Positions 7,727 through 17,229 of a DNA stretch of 64,000 nucleotides are shown in pieces; position 1 is the stretch's first letter; every line of letters starts with the position of its first letter. The notes beneath the pieces were generated by a model that saw only the letters and a program-made list of their open reading frames with translations, made no database searches and was not told where the DNA came from. Source of the DNA: Bizionia sp. (GTDB lineage: Bacteria; Bacteroidota; Bacteroidia; Flavobacteriales; Flavobacteriaceae); assembly GCA_020631395.1 (NCBI GenBank), contig JAHDHI010000007.1, positions 1 through 64,000 of the forward strand, written 5' to 3'. The translations under genes and the position numbers were made by a program.

Positions 7727-9124
7727 TTATTGCCCTCTTAAAAAGATTACCGTACTAAGTGTCTTTACTATGATGTTAAAATCCAAAAAGAAGCTTCTGT
7801 GCTTGATGTAATACAAATCGTATTGTAGTTTGACCAAACTATCATCTATGCTAGAGCCATAACGCGCCTTTACTTGTGCCCAACCTGTCAATCCTGGTTT
7901 GATGATATGTCGCGTTTCGTAAAAGGGAATCACTTGCGACAGTTCCTCTATGAATACTGGGCGTTCTGGCCTTGGCCCTATCAAACTCATATCACCTCTT
8001 AGAATGTTTATGAATTGAGGTATTTCATCCAATCTGGACGTTCTTAAAAAACCTCCAAATGCAGTTATTCTCGTATCGTTTTTTTTTGCCCATACTGCGC
8101 CACCAGCCTCTGCATCCGTAACCATTGTTCTAAATTTGTATATAAAAAATGGCTTTCCATTCTTGCCTACCCGTTCTTGCTTGTAAAACAAAGGACCTCT
8201 ATTCCCCATCATATTGCCAATAAATACCATAGGTAGAAACAAGCACCCCATTAATATTCCAAATATGGACAGCGTGATGTCCAACATGCGTCTGTATGCC
8301 AAATACAATTTGTTTTTGTTGTTGCGGCTAAAAGGGAAATACTTGTAAAAATCCTTCCCGACGAATTGAACTGGTACACGGTAGGTTATGTCTTCATATA
8401 CCTGTGTATATTCTTTGATGGGAAACCCCTTTTCCAAAAGCATTATCAAATCGTTGTAGATGTTGGAAGTAATGTTTTCAGAATTGTAGCTGGCCACTAC
8501 GATTTCAGAGATTTGTTCTTTCTCTATAGTCTTGTGAATCTCTTCGGGGCTATATTCTGGTATTCCCTTAAATTTTATGGCATCTTCCTTTTCTATCTCA
8601 CAATTGATGAATCCGACAATCTTGTAATTCGGGTCTGCACTTTTAAAGGCATCCAGTATGGTTTCTATATTGGATATCTCTCCTACCAACAATACCTTTT
8701 TATGGAATCTTGGAGAGGATATGAAATTGACGTAAGCAACTCTCCAGACAAACAACGTGAACAAAATAGCCAAAAAGAAGTAAATGATTTGAATTCTATT
8801 GTCCGGTAAGGAGGGGGTGAAGAAAGGTGTTAACAAAAAAACCAATACCGTAACCGAAGTCGTCAAGATTATCGCCGTCGTTACGGTTTCCAACTTACTG
8901 GATTTCTGCAAGTCATAGAGTTCGAAAACGGTTCCGAAGCCAGATACGTATATTCCCAATACGAACACCCATGTCCAATTTTCCTTGTTGATGACGAAGT
9001 AATCGAAAGTATCCACATTGCTCAAACCATACAATGCGACACCAATAAACACCAAATCCATGAGTCGTAAAAGTATCTTACGCTCGGAGATTTCAAAATG
9101 CAAGCTTTTGTTGAAGTTAGTCAT
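7727..9124 (-). CDS. WcaJ-type polyprenyl glycosylphosphotransferase, initiates the polysaccharide repeat unit
   Basis: The product would transfer a hexose-1-phosphate from a nucleotide sugar to undecaprenyl phosphate, the first step of repeat-unit assembly. Four N-terminal membrane helices (about residues 20-130) are followed by a nucleotide-binding-like soluble domain (140-250) and one more hydrophobic hairpin near 280-304. The C-terminal bacterial sugar-transferase domain is complete: KFRTM at 330-334, SRLDEIPQ at 363-370, GPRPERP at 383-389 and PGLTGWAQV at 410-418. The length of 465 matches WcaJ/WbaP-like enzymes. It is the last gene of the cluster, 60 bases after its neighbour. The sugar, glucose or galactose in known relatives, cannot be told. 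Confidence 0.92.
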   Translation of the reverse strand: MTNFNKSLHFEISERKILLRLMDLVFIGVALYGLSNVDTFDYFVINKENWTWVFVLGIYVSGFGTVFELYDLQKSSKLETVTTAIILTTSVTVLVFLLTPFFTPSLPDNRIQIIYFFLAILFTLFVWRVAYVNFISSPRFHKKVLLVGEISNIETILDAFKSADPNYKIVGFINCEIEKEDAIKFKGIPEYSPEEIHKTIEKEQISEIVVASYNSENITSNIYNDLIMLLEKGFPIKEYTQVYEDITYRVPVQFVGKDFYKYFPFSRNNKNKLYLAYRRMLDITLSIFGILMGCLFLPMVFIGNMMGNRGPLFYKQERVGKNGKPFFIYKFRTMVTDAEAGGAVWAKKNDTRITAFGGFLRTSRLDEIPQFINILRGDMSLIGPRPERPVFIEELSQVIPFYETRHIIKPGLTGWAQVKARYGSSIDDSLVKLQYDLYYIKHRSFFLDFNIIVKTLSTVIFLRGQ

Positions 9125-9184
9125 TAATTCATAATTGGTTAGGTAGTCATTGTAAATATAGTAAAGTAAATCTTTTGTAGTTCA

Positions 9185-10195
9185 TTATTTTAAAATTGCA
9201 TGCCATTTTAATTTCACAAAACTCCAATCGTACCCTTCTACCTTTCTTCTTGCTTTTATTGTTAAGTTTAACGTCTTCTCTGGTTTTTCCTTTAAATCCA
9301 ATATGGCATTGACAAAGGCAGTGGAGTCATTTGGCTCTATGAGCACCCCGTCTTTGTTTGTTTCGATTAAAAAAGGCATGCCTCCAACATTGGTAGATAC
9401 AACAGGAAGTCCCAAGGCCATGGCTTCCATTACACTCACTGGCATGTTGTCGAAATTAGTCGTGTTTATAAACACATTGCAATCTACGGACAAAGCAATC
9501 CATTCCTTCTTGGATAGTTTTCCTGTAAAGGTTACATCCAAATCCAGTGATTTGGCATAATCTTTCGCTTTTTCCAGAGTGCCGTCATTTTCTGGGCCAA
9601 CCATGCACAATGAAGACTCCACATTTTTTTGTTTTAGCTCATAGAGCGTCTTTATTGCCAAATTAGGGTTGTACAATTCTGAAAATGAACGTACCCAAAG
9701 CATTTTAACAGCATTCAACACCTTCTTTTCAAAAGGGTAGTTTTCAATTTCAATGGCATTGGCAATGCATGTCGTGTTTTCATAGCCCAATGCTTCAAAT
9801 TTAGATTTCGTATACTCGGATGGTGCCACATTTACGTATGCTCCTTTAAAAATGGTTCTACTCAATTTTGGATTTCTTTTTAGCCTGTTTGGAAGGTTCC
9901 CACCATGCAGAATTGGAATGTATTTCAATTTCAACATTCGACATAGGCAGCTACACAAGTAGGCGTAATAGAAATTTTGTGTACTATAGGTATCTATCAA
10001 AACATAGTCCACCTCTTTAAAAAGCTTCATTATGGTCAATAGCATGTCCAACAACCTCAACAACTTATTTTTCTTGTTCGAAGCCGTATGCACGATGTAA
10101 CCTTCTGTTTCAAGAAGCTTGCTCAAAGTATCTATGGTAGTTGCCGTTTTCCCACTATGAGACAGTTCATTTCCTATGTAAAGTATCCTCTTCAC
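9185..10195 (-). CDS. Glycosyltransferase family 4 (336 aa)
   Basis: A GT-B retaining glycosyltransferase. The N-terminal acceptor domain starts with KRILYIGNELSHSGKTATT, a Gly-rich loop with Ser/Thr where many GT4 enzymes have GGxE. The C-terminal domain has the GT4 donor-binding motif FDNMPVSVMEAMALGLPVV followed by GGMPFLI and 'GVLIEPND'. The glutamate in VMEAMA corresponds to the second Glu of the E-x7-E motif, but the first position is Asp-Asn here instead of Glu-Gly. The protein lacks membrane segments and would act at the cytoplasmic face. It overlaps the Wzy-like gene upstream by ATGA. Donor and acceptor are unknown. Confidence 0.85.
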   Translation of the reverse strand: MKRILYIGNELSHSGKTATTIDTLSKLLETEGYIVHTASNKKNKLLRLLDMLLTIMKLFKEVDYVLIDTYSTQNFYYAYLCSCLCRMLKLKYIPILHGGNLPNRLKRNPKLSRTIFKGAYVNVAPSEYTKSKFEALGYENTTCIANAIEIENYPFEKKVLNAVKMLWVRSFSELYNPNLAIKTLYELKQKNVESSLCMVGPENDGTLEKAKDYAKSLDLDVTFTGKLSKKEWIALSVDCNVFINTTNFDNMPVSVMEAMALGLPVVSTNVGGMPFLIETNKDGVLIEPNDSTAFVNAILDLKEKPEKTLNLTIKARRKVEGYDWSFVKLKWHAILK

Positions 10196-11559
10196 TTGCC
10201 TATAGTTGTTTTTTTAGGAGTTTTCACCTTTGCCTTTTTGGGTTCGTATATAAAATGCAGCAAGCACAAACCATATATGAATGATGGTGCTGCTATTCGC
10301 ATGGAGGAATGATTGATTGTAAAGAACCAGAAAATATAGCATGAAAAGAAAAAGATATTCGATCTATTTTTCATTCGCAAAGTCAATGGCAAAATCAACA
10401 ATATTAAAAATGCAAAAAAACCAAACATGCCATGCTCAGACAATATACGACTCATTTCATTGTGAGAAGCTGCTTCTATTCCTTGTTCATCTTGTCTCAA
10501 TTCCTTTATCTTACCTACTCCCACACCCAATATCGGATTTTTCAAAAACTCTTCTAGTTCGAAGGAAATCAGCACATTTCTACCTGTAGACAAATCTTCT
10601 TTTACACGTCCTGCCGCATCTTGATTTGCATAGCGTTTGTCTATGAACCCATCAGTTTGTACCGAAGTGAAAAACCAAATCAAAAAGGAAACTCCGAAAA
10701 ACACCAAAACCAGTCTTAGAATTCTTCCTTTGTTTTTAATGGTCGATTTCTTGTAATAACTAAACAAGAAAGCCAAGATAATGACCACTCCTGTAATAAT
10801 CCCCCCTCGACTGAATGTTACGATCCCACGATAGCTTATCAATGTGAGCAAAACCAGATTCAGTATCTTTAAAAAAAGTGTAGGAGACTTTAAAAAAAAG
10901 CGTGTTGTAAATACAAACATCCCAAAACCCAAAACGGTTGCAACCTGATTGGGTCCGAACCCTCCTGAGGTGGCATAGTTGGAATAGGTTCCCGTCACCA
11001 CATCCCTTATGTCTGGATTATACAGAAACAAGTAGGTCGTCGTGGTAACCAATGGCAGCGCCAATGCCAATAGGATTTTATGTGTATCCACATACTTCAC
11101 TTTCAACTTATAGCAGAAAAGCGCCACGACCCCCAAACAGATGGGGCCACTCAAATTAAAGGCAATTGCTGTACGTATCATCGTATTTTCCGTAATGTTG
11201 AAACCGGTTACGAATATCCCTGGAATCAATAAAAAAATATACAGTATGTAAGGCAACGATTGCTTATTGAGTCTTATGGTAAAAAAACCTATCAAACAGA
11301 ACACGATCACAAAATACTTGGAAGCTTCGTACAACAAGCTCCCTCCTGTCATCCTAATGAAAACCTCAGCTCCTACCACATAGGCACAAGCCCTAAGGAT
11401 TTGAACGGATCTATAGGGCAATTTAGATTGAAAGATCTTAAATGTGAAATAGACAAAGATGCCCAACAAATAGATCTTTGACAATGCCGGTACGGCAAAT
11501 ATCAAAACTCCAATTAGAATATGAAATATTATGGATTGTATGTAATTGAATGTTTTCAA
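10192..11559 (-). CDS. O-antigen ligase / polymerase family membrane protein (Wzy/WaaL-like)
   Basis: A 455-residue protein with about 11 to 12 membrane helices and one large periplasmic loop (about residues 300-375). The loop and the following helix match the Wzy_C / O-antigen ligase pattern: arginines, 'GRNVLISFELEEFLKNPILGVGVGK', then 'ASHNEMSRILSEHGMFGFFAF', in which the His in SHNE is the usual conserved residue of WaaL and Wzy. Such proteins either polymerise lipid-linked repeat units or ligate finished glycans in the periplasm. The cluster also encodes an ABC exporter, so a ligase role is as plausible as a polymerase role. ATGA overlaps link it to both neighbouring GT4 genes. Confidence 0.82.
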   Translation of the reverse strand: MKTFNYIQSIIFHILIGVLIFAVPALSKIYLLGIFVYFTFKIFQSKLPYRSVQILRACAYVVGAEVFIRMTGGSLLYEASKYFVIVFCLIGFFTIRLNKQSLPYILYIFLLIPGIFVTGFNITENTMIRTAIAFNLSGPICLGVVALFCYKLKVKYVDTHKILLALALPLVTTTTYLFLYNPDIRDVVTGTYSNYATSGGFGPNQVATVLGFGMFVFTTRFFLKSPTLFLKILNLVLLTLISYRGIVTFSRGGIITGVVIILAFLFSYYKKSTIKNKGRILRLVLVFFGVSFLIWFFTSVQTDGFIDKRYANQDAAGRVKEDLSTGRNVLISFELEEFLKNPILGVGVGKIKELRQDEQGIEAASHNEMSRILSEHGMFGFFAFLILLILPLTLRMKNRSNIFFFSCYIFWFFTINHSSMRIAAPSFIYGLCLLHFIYEPKKAKVKTPKKTTIGK

Positions 11560-12650
11560 CCTTGCTGTATTGTTGCTTTGTATATTTTTAAAATCGTTTG
11601 CATTTGCGCCTTGTACGAATAATGTTCTTCTATATGTTCTCCATAACGCAAAGCTTGTTCTTTACGTAAATTTTCATCTTCAATATAAGTCAACATCGCC
11701 TTGCAAAGCGCTCTTGAAGATTCTGCATCAACGAGCAAACCATTGTGACCGTTCTTTATAACCGTTGCACATTCACCTACTTTCGTTGCTATTACCGGTA
11801 ATTTGGACAAACCATACTCCAACAATGCAATAGGTAGACCTTCGGATTTCGAAGACAACAAGCCTATGCTACATTGCTTCAATATGTGTGTGGTATCCGA
11901 CAAGCTTCCATACAGGAATGCAGATTCTTTTAAATTGAGCATCGAAATTTTTGCTCTCACCTTTATCGAGTACTCATCATCAAAGTCCTTTCCTACGCAA
12001 TGCAATGTCCAATCTGGATGTTGCTTCACAACTTCACCAAATGCGTCCATCAAGGTAAAATGATCTTTTTGAGGCCTAAGGTTTGCCAAGCAAATAATAC
12101 GCTTCCCATTTTCACCCTTCAAGGTTGTTATTCCTTCATTGTCATTTTTCACTGCAAAATTGGGCAAATACATTACTGCTTTGGCCTTTAAATTCATCTT
12201 GGCCCAAGATTCCAATGATCTATTCACACTTAGTACATATGAGAAGTATTTTGAACACAATTTCAATATTCTGAATTTTCTTTGCTCAAGAAACTCACTA
12301 TTCCCATAGTGATCATGCCATACTATCTTTATTCTTCCATTGAAGATCTTAACAAGCGTAGCTAGAAAAAAAGAAGACGAATGTGCATGTATTACATTAA
12401 TCCCCTCATTTTTCACCAAATCCCTCAACGTTCTCAAAGCCTTGAAATCTATTGTTTTTTGTTTGTTCAAGAACAGGTAGTTGACTTCCTTGGAAATACT
12501 TTCTTTCAACAATCCTTCCTCACGTGTGGCACATAGATACGATTGCTCTATTTGAGATGACAAAGCATTTGCCATATTGACGGCAACCCGCTCTGCTCCT
12601 CCCGTATGCAATGAATCTATCAATTGTAGGACTTTCACGTTTTTGATCAT
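11556..12650 (-). CDS. Glycosyltransferase family 4 (364 aa)
   Basis: A GT-B enzyme of normal length. The N-terminus reads VLQLIDSLHTGGAERVAVNMA, the classic GT4 'GGAE' acceptor loop. The donor site is complete: SKSEGLPIALLEYGLSKLPVI, with the E-x7-E glutamates (Glu in SEG and in LLE), then VGECATVIKNGHNGLLVD. A segment RIICLANLRPQKDH opens the C-terminal Rossmann domain. It overlaps both neighbours by ATGA, so it is translationally coupled in the operon. The linkage made cannot be derived from sequence. Confidence 0.88.
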   Translation of the reverse strand: MIKNVKVLQLIDSLHTGGAERVAVNMANALSSQIEQSYLCATREEGLLKESISKEVNYLFLNKQKTIDFKALRTLRDLVKNEGINVIHAHSSSFFLATLVKIFNGRIKIVWHDHYGNSEFLEQRKFRILKLCSKYFSYVLSVNRSLESWAKMNLKAKAVMYLPNFAVKNDNEGITTLKGENGKRIICLANLRPQKDHFTLMDAFGEVVKQHPDWTLHCVGKDFDDEYSIKVRAKISMLNLKESAFLYGSLSDTTHILKQCSIGLLSSKSEGLPIALLEYGLSKLPVIATKVGECATVIKNGHNGLLVDAESSRALCKAMLTYIEDENLRKEQALRYGEHIEEHYSYKAQMQTILKIYKATIQQG

Positions 12651-13762
12651 TGACTTTTAACTAATTTAGCAATCTCACTTTCGAACAAATCTAATGTATA
12701 ATGCTGAGACCACTTTACTCCTTCTTTGGCTTTTAATTGCAATGCTTCTGCATTTTTCAATTCAGATACGACATGGGACACAGCCTCTTCCAACTTTGGT
12801 TCAATCAAAATCCCCCGTTTTCCATAACCCAACATATAAGGCACACATGAAACTTGGGTTACTATTGGAATCGTACCAAAGAACATTGCTTCTGCTACCA
12901 CTTTTGGCCAACCTTCAGATTTTGATGGCAATATTAAAAAATGGGCAGTTTTCAATGCTTTCTTTACGACTTCCTTTTCTCGATTGCCATGCAGCACAAT
13001 GTACGCTTCCAAATTCCTCTCATTTACATAATCTTGCAATTCTTCTTTCAACGTCCCGTCTCCAAAAACATCCAAACGAATCTTTTTCCCTTGTTTGCAT
13101 AACTCTTCAACGATCTTTATACTCAACAATGGTCTTTTTCCTTTTACCAAACTTCCAATGAAAACAAATTTCAATTCACCGTTGTAATTACGCTTTATCG
13201 GCTCTTCAATTTCAAAATTCTTGAACGTTGCCGTAAAAAAAGCCTTTATGTTCTTTGTTTGGTTCTTCCAATCTCCATAGACCAATACTTGTATGTTCTT
13301 TGTCAACATGGTATTGCTCAACAACTTTTTTTGCAATTGATAGCTTCTTGGTTGCTTTGCCTCGGGATTCCAATTCCCAGCATATTTTGCCGTCTTCATT
13401 TTCTTTGGAAATAGTATTTGCACAAAACAGCCTATGAGTCCTATGTTTCCTGGACAGCGTAAATGAATGTGGTCTGCCTTCTTCATCTGTACTGCCAACT
13501 TGATTGCTATCTTTGGTACCAAAAAAACACTTTTTACCATGTTGTAAAAAGTAGTGAAATTCAATGAAGGTATTGAAACTACCTTAGGTTGTTTTTTAAA
13601 ACTGGAAAGCAACAACTCTTGATCGTAGGAAGTTGGAGAAACGATAACGACGTCATCTACATGCTTGAACCATATGTCCATTTCATTGACATAAGGTGCA
13701 TAAGCATGTTGCTCACCTTTTCTTTTCAATGTTGGCGCATTTGTTATAATTAAAAAACGCAT
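12647..13762 (-). CDS. Glycosyltransferase family 4 (371 aa)
   Basis: The C-terminal half is clearly GT4: KFVFIGSLVKGKRPLLSIK opens the donor domain, and LPSKSEGWPKVVAEAMFFG supplies the E-x7-E motif, followed by 'GILIEP'. The N-terminal half lacks the usual GG loop: it begins MRFLIITNAPTLKRKGEQHAY and has a Thr/Lys/Gly-rich stretch instead, so the acceptor site differs from its neighbour. The start ATG shares one base with the stop of the acetyltransferase gene upstream (TAATG), and the stop overlaps the next gene by ATGA. Cytoplasmic, no membrane segments. Confidence 0.86.
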   Translation of the reverse strand: MRFLIITNAPTLKRKGEQHAYAPYVNEMDIWFKHVDDVVIVSPTSYDQELLLSSFKKQPKVVSIPSLNFTTFYNMVKSVFLVPKIAIKLAVQMKKADHIHLRCPGNIGLIGCFVQILFPKKMKTAKYAGNWNPEAKQPRSYQLQKKLLSNTMLTKNIQVLVYGDWKNQTKNIKAFFTATFKNFEIEEPIKRNYNGELKFVFIGSLVKGKRPLLSIKIVEELCKQGKKIRLDVFGDGTLKEELQDYVNERNLEAYIVLHGNREKEVVKKALKTAHFLILPSKSEGWPKVVAEAMFFGTIPIVTQVSCVPYMLGYGKRGILIEPKLEEAVSHVVSELKNAEALQLKAKEGVKWSQHYTLDLFESEIAKLVKSQ

Positions 13763-14313
13763 TAAATATAGTCTTTAGACGTGTTATTATTGATTACTGC
13801 TGCTGGAACTCCCGACACTGTTTTATTTTTTTCCACAGATTTTACAACCAAGGAATTTGCTCCAATAACGCAATTGTCCCCTATCATAATCTTCCCTGCT
13901 ATCACGGCATTCACTCCGATGTAAACATTATCTCCAAGGATAGGTACTCCTCTATTCTCACCTCTACCACTTACGCCTATCGTAACTCCTTGAGAAATGT
14001 TGCAATTAGCACCAATTATGGAAGACGCATTGATTATGATTCCTCCAAAATGCCCTATGTAGAACCCTGGGCCGATTTGAGCTGCATATGGAATTGAAAT
14101 CCCAGTGACGATCTCTATCCATTTTTGCCAAATAACCGCTAAAACGAGCAATGGCCTTTTAATGATTTTTGGGAGTTTCCCTTTATGGATGCCATTTGAG
14201 ATTCTATAGACGCAAAGAGCCCAAAGCCCTTGATTTGTCAACACCAAGACAATAGCTGGTTTGTTTCCGCTATACCTTCTATATTTTTTTACGTCTAAAA
14301 GAAATGCTTTCAT
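13762..14313 (-). CDS. Serine O-acetyltransferase-like hexapeptide acyltransferase, polysaccharide-modifying type
   Basis: A 183-residue left-handed beta-helix acyltransferase. The first 60 residues are short and basic, and from about residue 80 hexapeptide repeats follow, for example YIGHFGGIIINAS, CNISQGVTIGVSG and 'GDNVYIGVNAVIAGKIMIGDN', ending 'VVKSVEKNKTVSGVPA'. The catalytic His is in the GHFGG segment, as in CysE/WcaB-like enzymes. It is much shorter than true CysE (about 270 residues) because it lacks the long N-terminal helical domain. That length and the setting among glycosyltransferases favour acetylation of a sugar of the polysaccharide. It begins 28 bases after the GT2 gene. 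Confidence 0.8.
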   Translation of the reverse strand: MKAFLLDVKKYRRYSGNKPAIVLVLTNQGLWALCVYRISNGIHKGKLPKIIKRPLLVLAVIWQKWIEIVTGISIPYAAQIGPGFYIGHFGGIIINASSIIGANCNISQGVTIGVSGRGENRGVPILGDNVYIGVNAVIAGKIMIGDNCVIGANSLVVKSVEKNKTVSGVPAAVINNNTSKDYI

Positions 14314-14341
14314 TTAATCTATTGCTCCTTAAATCTATAAC

Positions 14342-15343
14342 TTATCTTTCAATATTTGGTTTATTTACCAATAAAGATAACCATCCTACCACTCTTCCCA
14401 AACTTTCGGTAAATGCTTCTTTTTTCTTATCGGAAGTCAAAACGTTTGTGAATCGAATGGCGGTGAGCAAGAATGCCGTGGCATTCCATTTCAATCTCGC
14501 TTTTGTTCTTGGGTTCGGGTATCTTACTCTCCATACATACCAACCGTTTCTCACAACCATCTTTCCGTACTTATATCGATTTGGTCTTCCTGACGCATTG
14601 TGGTAATGTGCCAATTGAGCATTTGTATTGATGTATATGGTTCCTTGCTTTGCTACACGCAATGAAAAGTCGGCATCTTCATATAGGCCATATCCTTCAA
14701 AATATGTTGAAAATGACAAATTGTCGAAAACCTCTTTTTTAAAGGAAGATACTCCTCCCATCAATTGTTCCACCTTGTAGATCTTCCCTGATGGAGGTAA
14801 AAAACCTATAGACCTACCGTGTGAAAATGTAGGCAAGAAACCGGGTTCTGCGTCTGGCTGCAAACCAAATTTTCTTCTCATCCTAAATCTTGAAGGTTCA
14901 TTCCGCATCCATCCGTCATAATGAAAACAATTTTTCTTTTCAGTTCTCGTGGCTGCTTCCCATTCCACTTCATTGGTTATGTAACCTCCTACGGCCAGGG
15001 CATCGTCATATATCCCATAGGTGCCTATCAATTCCTCAAAGTAAGTTGGAGTAAGTATGATGTCATCATCCAAAAAACAAACTATCTCCGATGTTTCTGC
15101 TACCAAATCGATACCATAATTGCGTTGTCTCGTCAAACCTCTGTTTGCTTCATCTACCTTATGGTATTTTAAATTTTCAAAGACCTCTTCCTTTAGGGTT
15201 TGTTCTGTTTCAGAATTGGTGGAACCGTCTACGATTATAATCTCATCTGGGTACAAGGTTTGCTCACTAACCGATTTCAGTAATTCCAAAATCGGCTTTG
15301 GGCGCATATAGGTGCATACGATAAGTGTAAATGCCTTAGTCAT
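14342..15343 (-). CDS. Glycosyltransferase family 2 (333 aa)
   Basis: An inverting GT-A enzyme. Residues 1-45 contain FTLIVCTYMRPKPILELLKS and 'DEIIIVDGSTN', the nucleotide-binding start of family 2. Near residue 90, VCFLDDDIILTP carries the metal-binding DDD triad. Further on, 'GRPNRYKYGKMVVRNGWYVWR' is a basic region common at the end of rhamnosyl- and related transferases. Near residue 220, 'FEGYGLYEDADFSLRV' is the ED catalytic motif. No membrane anchor is evident beyond a weakly hydrophobic C-terminus. It overlaps the upstream exostosin-like gene by eight bases. Confidence 0.87.
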   Translation of the reverse strand: MTKAFTLIVCTYMRPKPILELLKSVSEQTLYPDEIIIVDGSTNSETEQTLKEEVFENLKYHKVDEANRGLTRQRNYGIDLVAETSEIVCFLDDDIILTPTYFEELIGTYGIYDDALAVGGYITNEVEWEAATRTEKKNCFHYDGWMRNEPSRFRMRRKFGLQPDAEPGFLPTFSHGRSIGFLPPSGKIYKVEQLMGGVSSFKKEVFDNLSFSTYFEGYGLYEDADFSLRVAKQGTIYINTNAQLAHYHNASGRPNRYKYGKMVVRNGWYVWRVRYPNPRTKARLKWNATAFLLTAIRFTNVLTSDKKKEAFTESLGRVVGWLSLLVNKPNIER

Positions 15344-16376
15344 TTTTCCTCTTTTGTTTTATAAATGCATCATATACTCCCATAAAAAAAGCGTGGCGTG
15401 TCAAATGGTTTTCCCAAAGCTCCCTATTCTGTTTTTGAAGTGTTTCAAACTCAACTTCAGTCTTCGAATTGTGAAACGCCAATATTTGTTCTTCCAAAGA
15501 CTCTTTTTTGGATTCTTCTACAATAACGCAATGCCTTTTCCAATCTATGATGTCTGGCAATGGCAATCTACAATTCGTATTCAACAAGATGGGAATACGG
15601 CCCACTGCCAAGGTTTCGTAAAATCGCACTGAAAAATTACCTACTCCCCTACTACAAAACGTATAAGCGTTGTCGTATATGTTATCATAGAATTCTTGAG
15701 TCGTCTTTTGTTTGTCTACTTCCGTTTGCGCTCCAGCTCTATAACTTTCCCTTAAAACAAAATTTGTATTCAATTGCTCGCTCAACCCAAGCTTCATCAA
15801 ATATTTTGCTCGCTTTATGCTCGATGGGTAGAATGGTTGTGCGTCTGCAACAAGTTTGTTCAACTTTCTTTTTACTTGAGTTTTCAAATGGCTAGACAGC
15901 TCTTTCATGTATTTTGAAATTCCCGATTGTGCGTGACCGACGAACCCTATGCTTGGTTTTTTTTCTTTTCCCAAAGCCGAAAAACCTTGAGGCAATTGAG
16001 TTTTGTATGGATCATTTACAAATGATGGCATTATGTAGGTAGAGTCACTTAATCCATCATTGAATCCTCCTAGCCTGAATGTAACCCCATTTTTAATGTA
16101 ATTGGTAAATCCGTAATCGCCTGCGGAGTAAATCCAAATCGTTTTCCCTTCTCTCTTTGCTTCATCTTGAAGTGCTAAAAATTCGCTTCTATGCTTTAAA
16201 AATGAAGCATAGTCTATAGGGAACACCACTACATCGCATTCCGAGACCTCTTCTACCAATTCATAGTATTTAAGTACTATTTCGCTTTTTAAAAAGTGCA
16301 TGTCAAACAACAATGGAAACACTTCCTTACGATGGACTTCCGTTAAAAAATTCACATTTGTATGGAGTTTAATCAT
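15336..16376 (-). CDS. Exostosin-like (GT47-type) glycosyltransferase (346 aa)
   Basis: A GT-B-type protein whose C-terminal half matches the exostosin family: FCSRGVGNFSVRFYETLAVG, then 'RIPILLNTNCRLPLPDIIDW', then a short 'VIVEE' strand. In this family the Arg-Phe-[YF]-E segment binds the donor nucleotide. The middle has 'KPSIGFVGHAQ', the first strand and loop of the C-terminal domain. Bacterial members sit in capsule and O-antigen loci. It is one base away from the FkbM gene upstream and overlaps the next gene by eight. The sugar transferred is unknown; glucuronic acid and other sugars are used by eukaryotic relatives. Confidence 0.78.
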   Translation of the reverse strand: MIKLHTNVNFLTEVHRKEVFPLLFDMHFLKSEIVLKYYELVEEVSECDVVVFPIDYASFLKHRSEFLALQDEAKREGKTIWIYSAGDYGFTNYIKNGVTFRLGGFNDGLSDSTYIMPSFVNDPYKTQLPQGFSALGKEKKPSIGFVGHAQSGISKYMKELSSHLKTQVKRKLNKLVADAQPFYPSSIKRAKYLMKLGLSEQLNTNFVLRESYRAGAQTEVDKQKTTQEFYDNIYDNAYTFCSRGVGNFSVRFYETLAVGRIPILLNTNCRLPLPDIIDWKRHCVIVEESKKESLEEQILAFHNSKTEVEFETLQKQNRELWENHLTRHAFFMGVYDAFIKQKRKND

Positions 16377-16377
16377 T

Positions 16378-17229
16378 TTATGCCTTTTCTTTTCTAATGA
16401 ACAATGTATTAAACTTATCTGTATTGAAACTTTTCATGACGTCTATCTGCTTTGCATCTGCTTCATAGCGTATAGGTACAAAATCATATTTTAAAATCAA
16501 ATTGAAGACATCATCATCTTTCAAACTAAATTTCTCTCCAGAATTGTTGAATTCAACCAACAAATATTTTAATGATGGTTTTCTCAAAACGTCATTAGCT
16601 CCTTTGAGCACCTTGTATTCATAACCTTCCACATCTATCTTGATAAATGTAGGGTTTTCGTCTTTTAACAATTCGTCCAATGTCCTTACCTCTATTTTGA
16701 TCGTATTGTTATTTTCTTCAAGAGACACGCTATTCATTACTGTCTTGTTGGTCGTAAAGTTAAGTACTTCGTTCTTGTCTCCCACTCCGTAACTTAGTAT
16801 GGTTACCTTATCTTTTAGCTTGTTCAATGAAACATTCCTTTTCAATTTCTCAACGGTACTTTCTATGGGTTCCATTGCTATCGTCCTTGCTTTGCAAATG
16901 CCGCTTGCCAACATTGTATAGTGTCCCAAATTGGCTCCTACATCCACAAAGAGGTCTTCTTTCTTCAAGTGATCCATTAAAAACATGGAATCTTCATAGT
17001 CCATCAACTTGTAATATATGTTGCCTACCAAACCAGCATCTCCCTTTTCTGCATAGAATTTCAAACCTCCTATCCAATTGAACATTTTGGGTTTCACAGC
17101 AATGGATTGAGACAAATTAAATAGCAAATACCTGAGTAATCCCCTTAATGGGGCAGATTTTGTGAGCGGATGTTTCTTTATCATCTCATACCGCAATAAA
17201 ACCCTATCTATGCGCTTACTTAGTTTCAT
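16378..17229 (-). CDS. FkbM family methyltransferase (283 aa)
   Basis: A class I S-adenosylmethionine methyltransferase. Motif I is FVDVGANLGHYTMLAS (about residues 93-108), motif II ends with the acidic residue in TIAMEPIEST, and the FkbM signature FIKIDVEGYEYKVLKGA follows near residue 198. FkbM-type enzymes O-methylate sugars or polyketides, so here it probably methylates a sugar hydroxyl of the polysaccharide. Its start codon lies inside the boundary sequence ACAGATGA of the 91-bp repeat, and a 149-base gap separates it from the upstream gene, unlike the overlapping genes on either side. Confidence 0.87.
   Translation of the reverse strand: MKLSKRIDRVLLRYEMIKKHPLTKSAPLRGLLRYLLFNLSQSIAVKPKMFNWIGGLKFYAEKGDAGLVGNIYYKLMDYEDSMFLMDHLKKEDLFVDVGANLGHYTMLASGICKARTIAMEPIESTVEKLKRNVSLNKLKDKVTILSYGVGDKNEVLNFTTNKTVMNSVSLEENNNTIKIEVRTLDELLKDENPTFIKIDVEGYEYKVLKGANDVLRKPSLKYLLVEFNNSGEKFSLKDDDVFNLILKYDFVPIRYEADAKQIDVMKSFNTDKFNTLFIRKEKA

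Noticed and set aside
8366-8809. 147-codon plus-strand frame opposite the sugar transferase gene
   Set aside because: It is the antisense shadow of a strongly supported coding region with complete family motifs.
13762-14313. True cysteine-pathway serine acetyltransferase
   Set aside because: It lacks the long N-terminal helical domain of CysE and lies among glycosyltransferases, so a sugar acetyltransferase is more likely.
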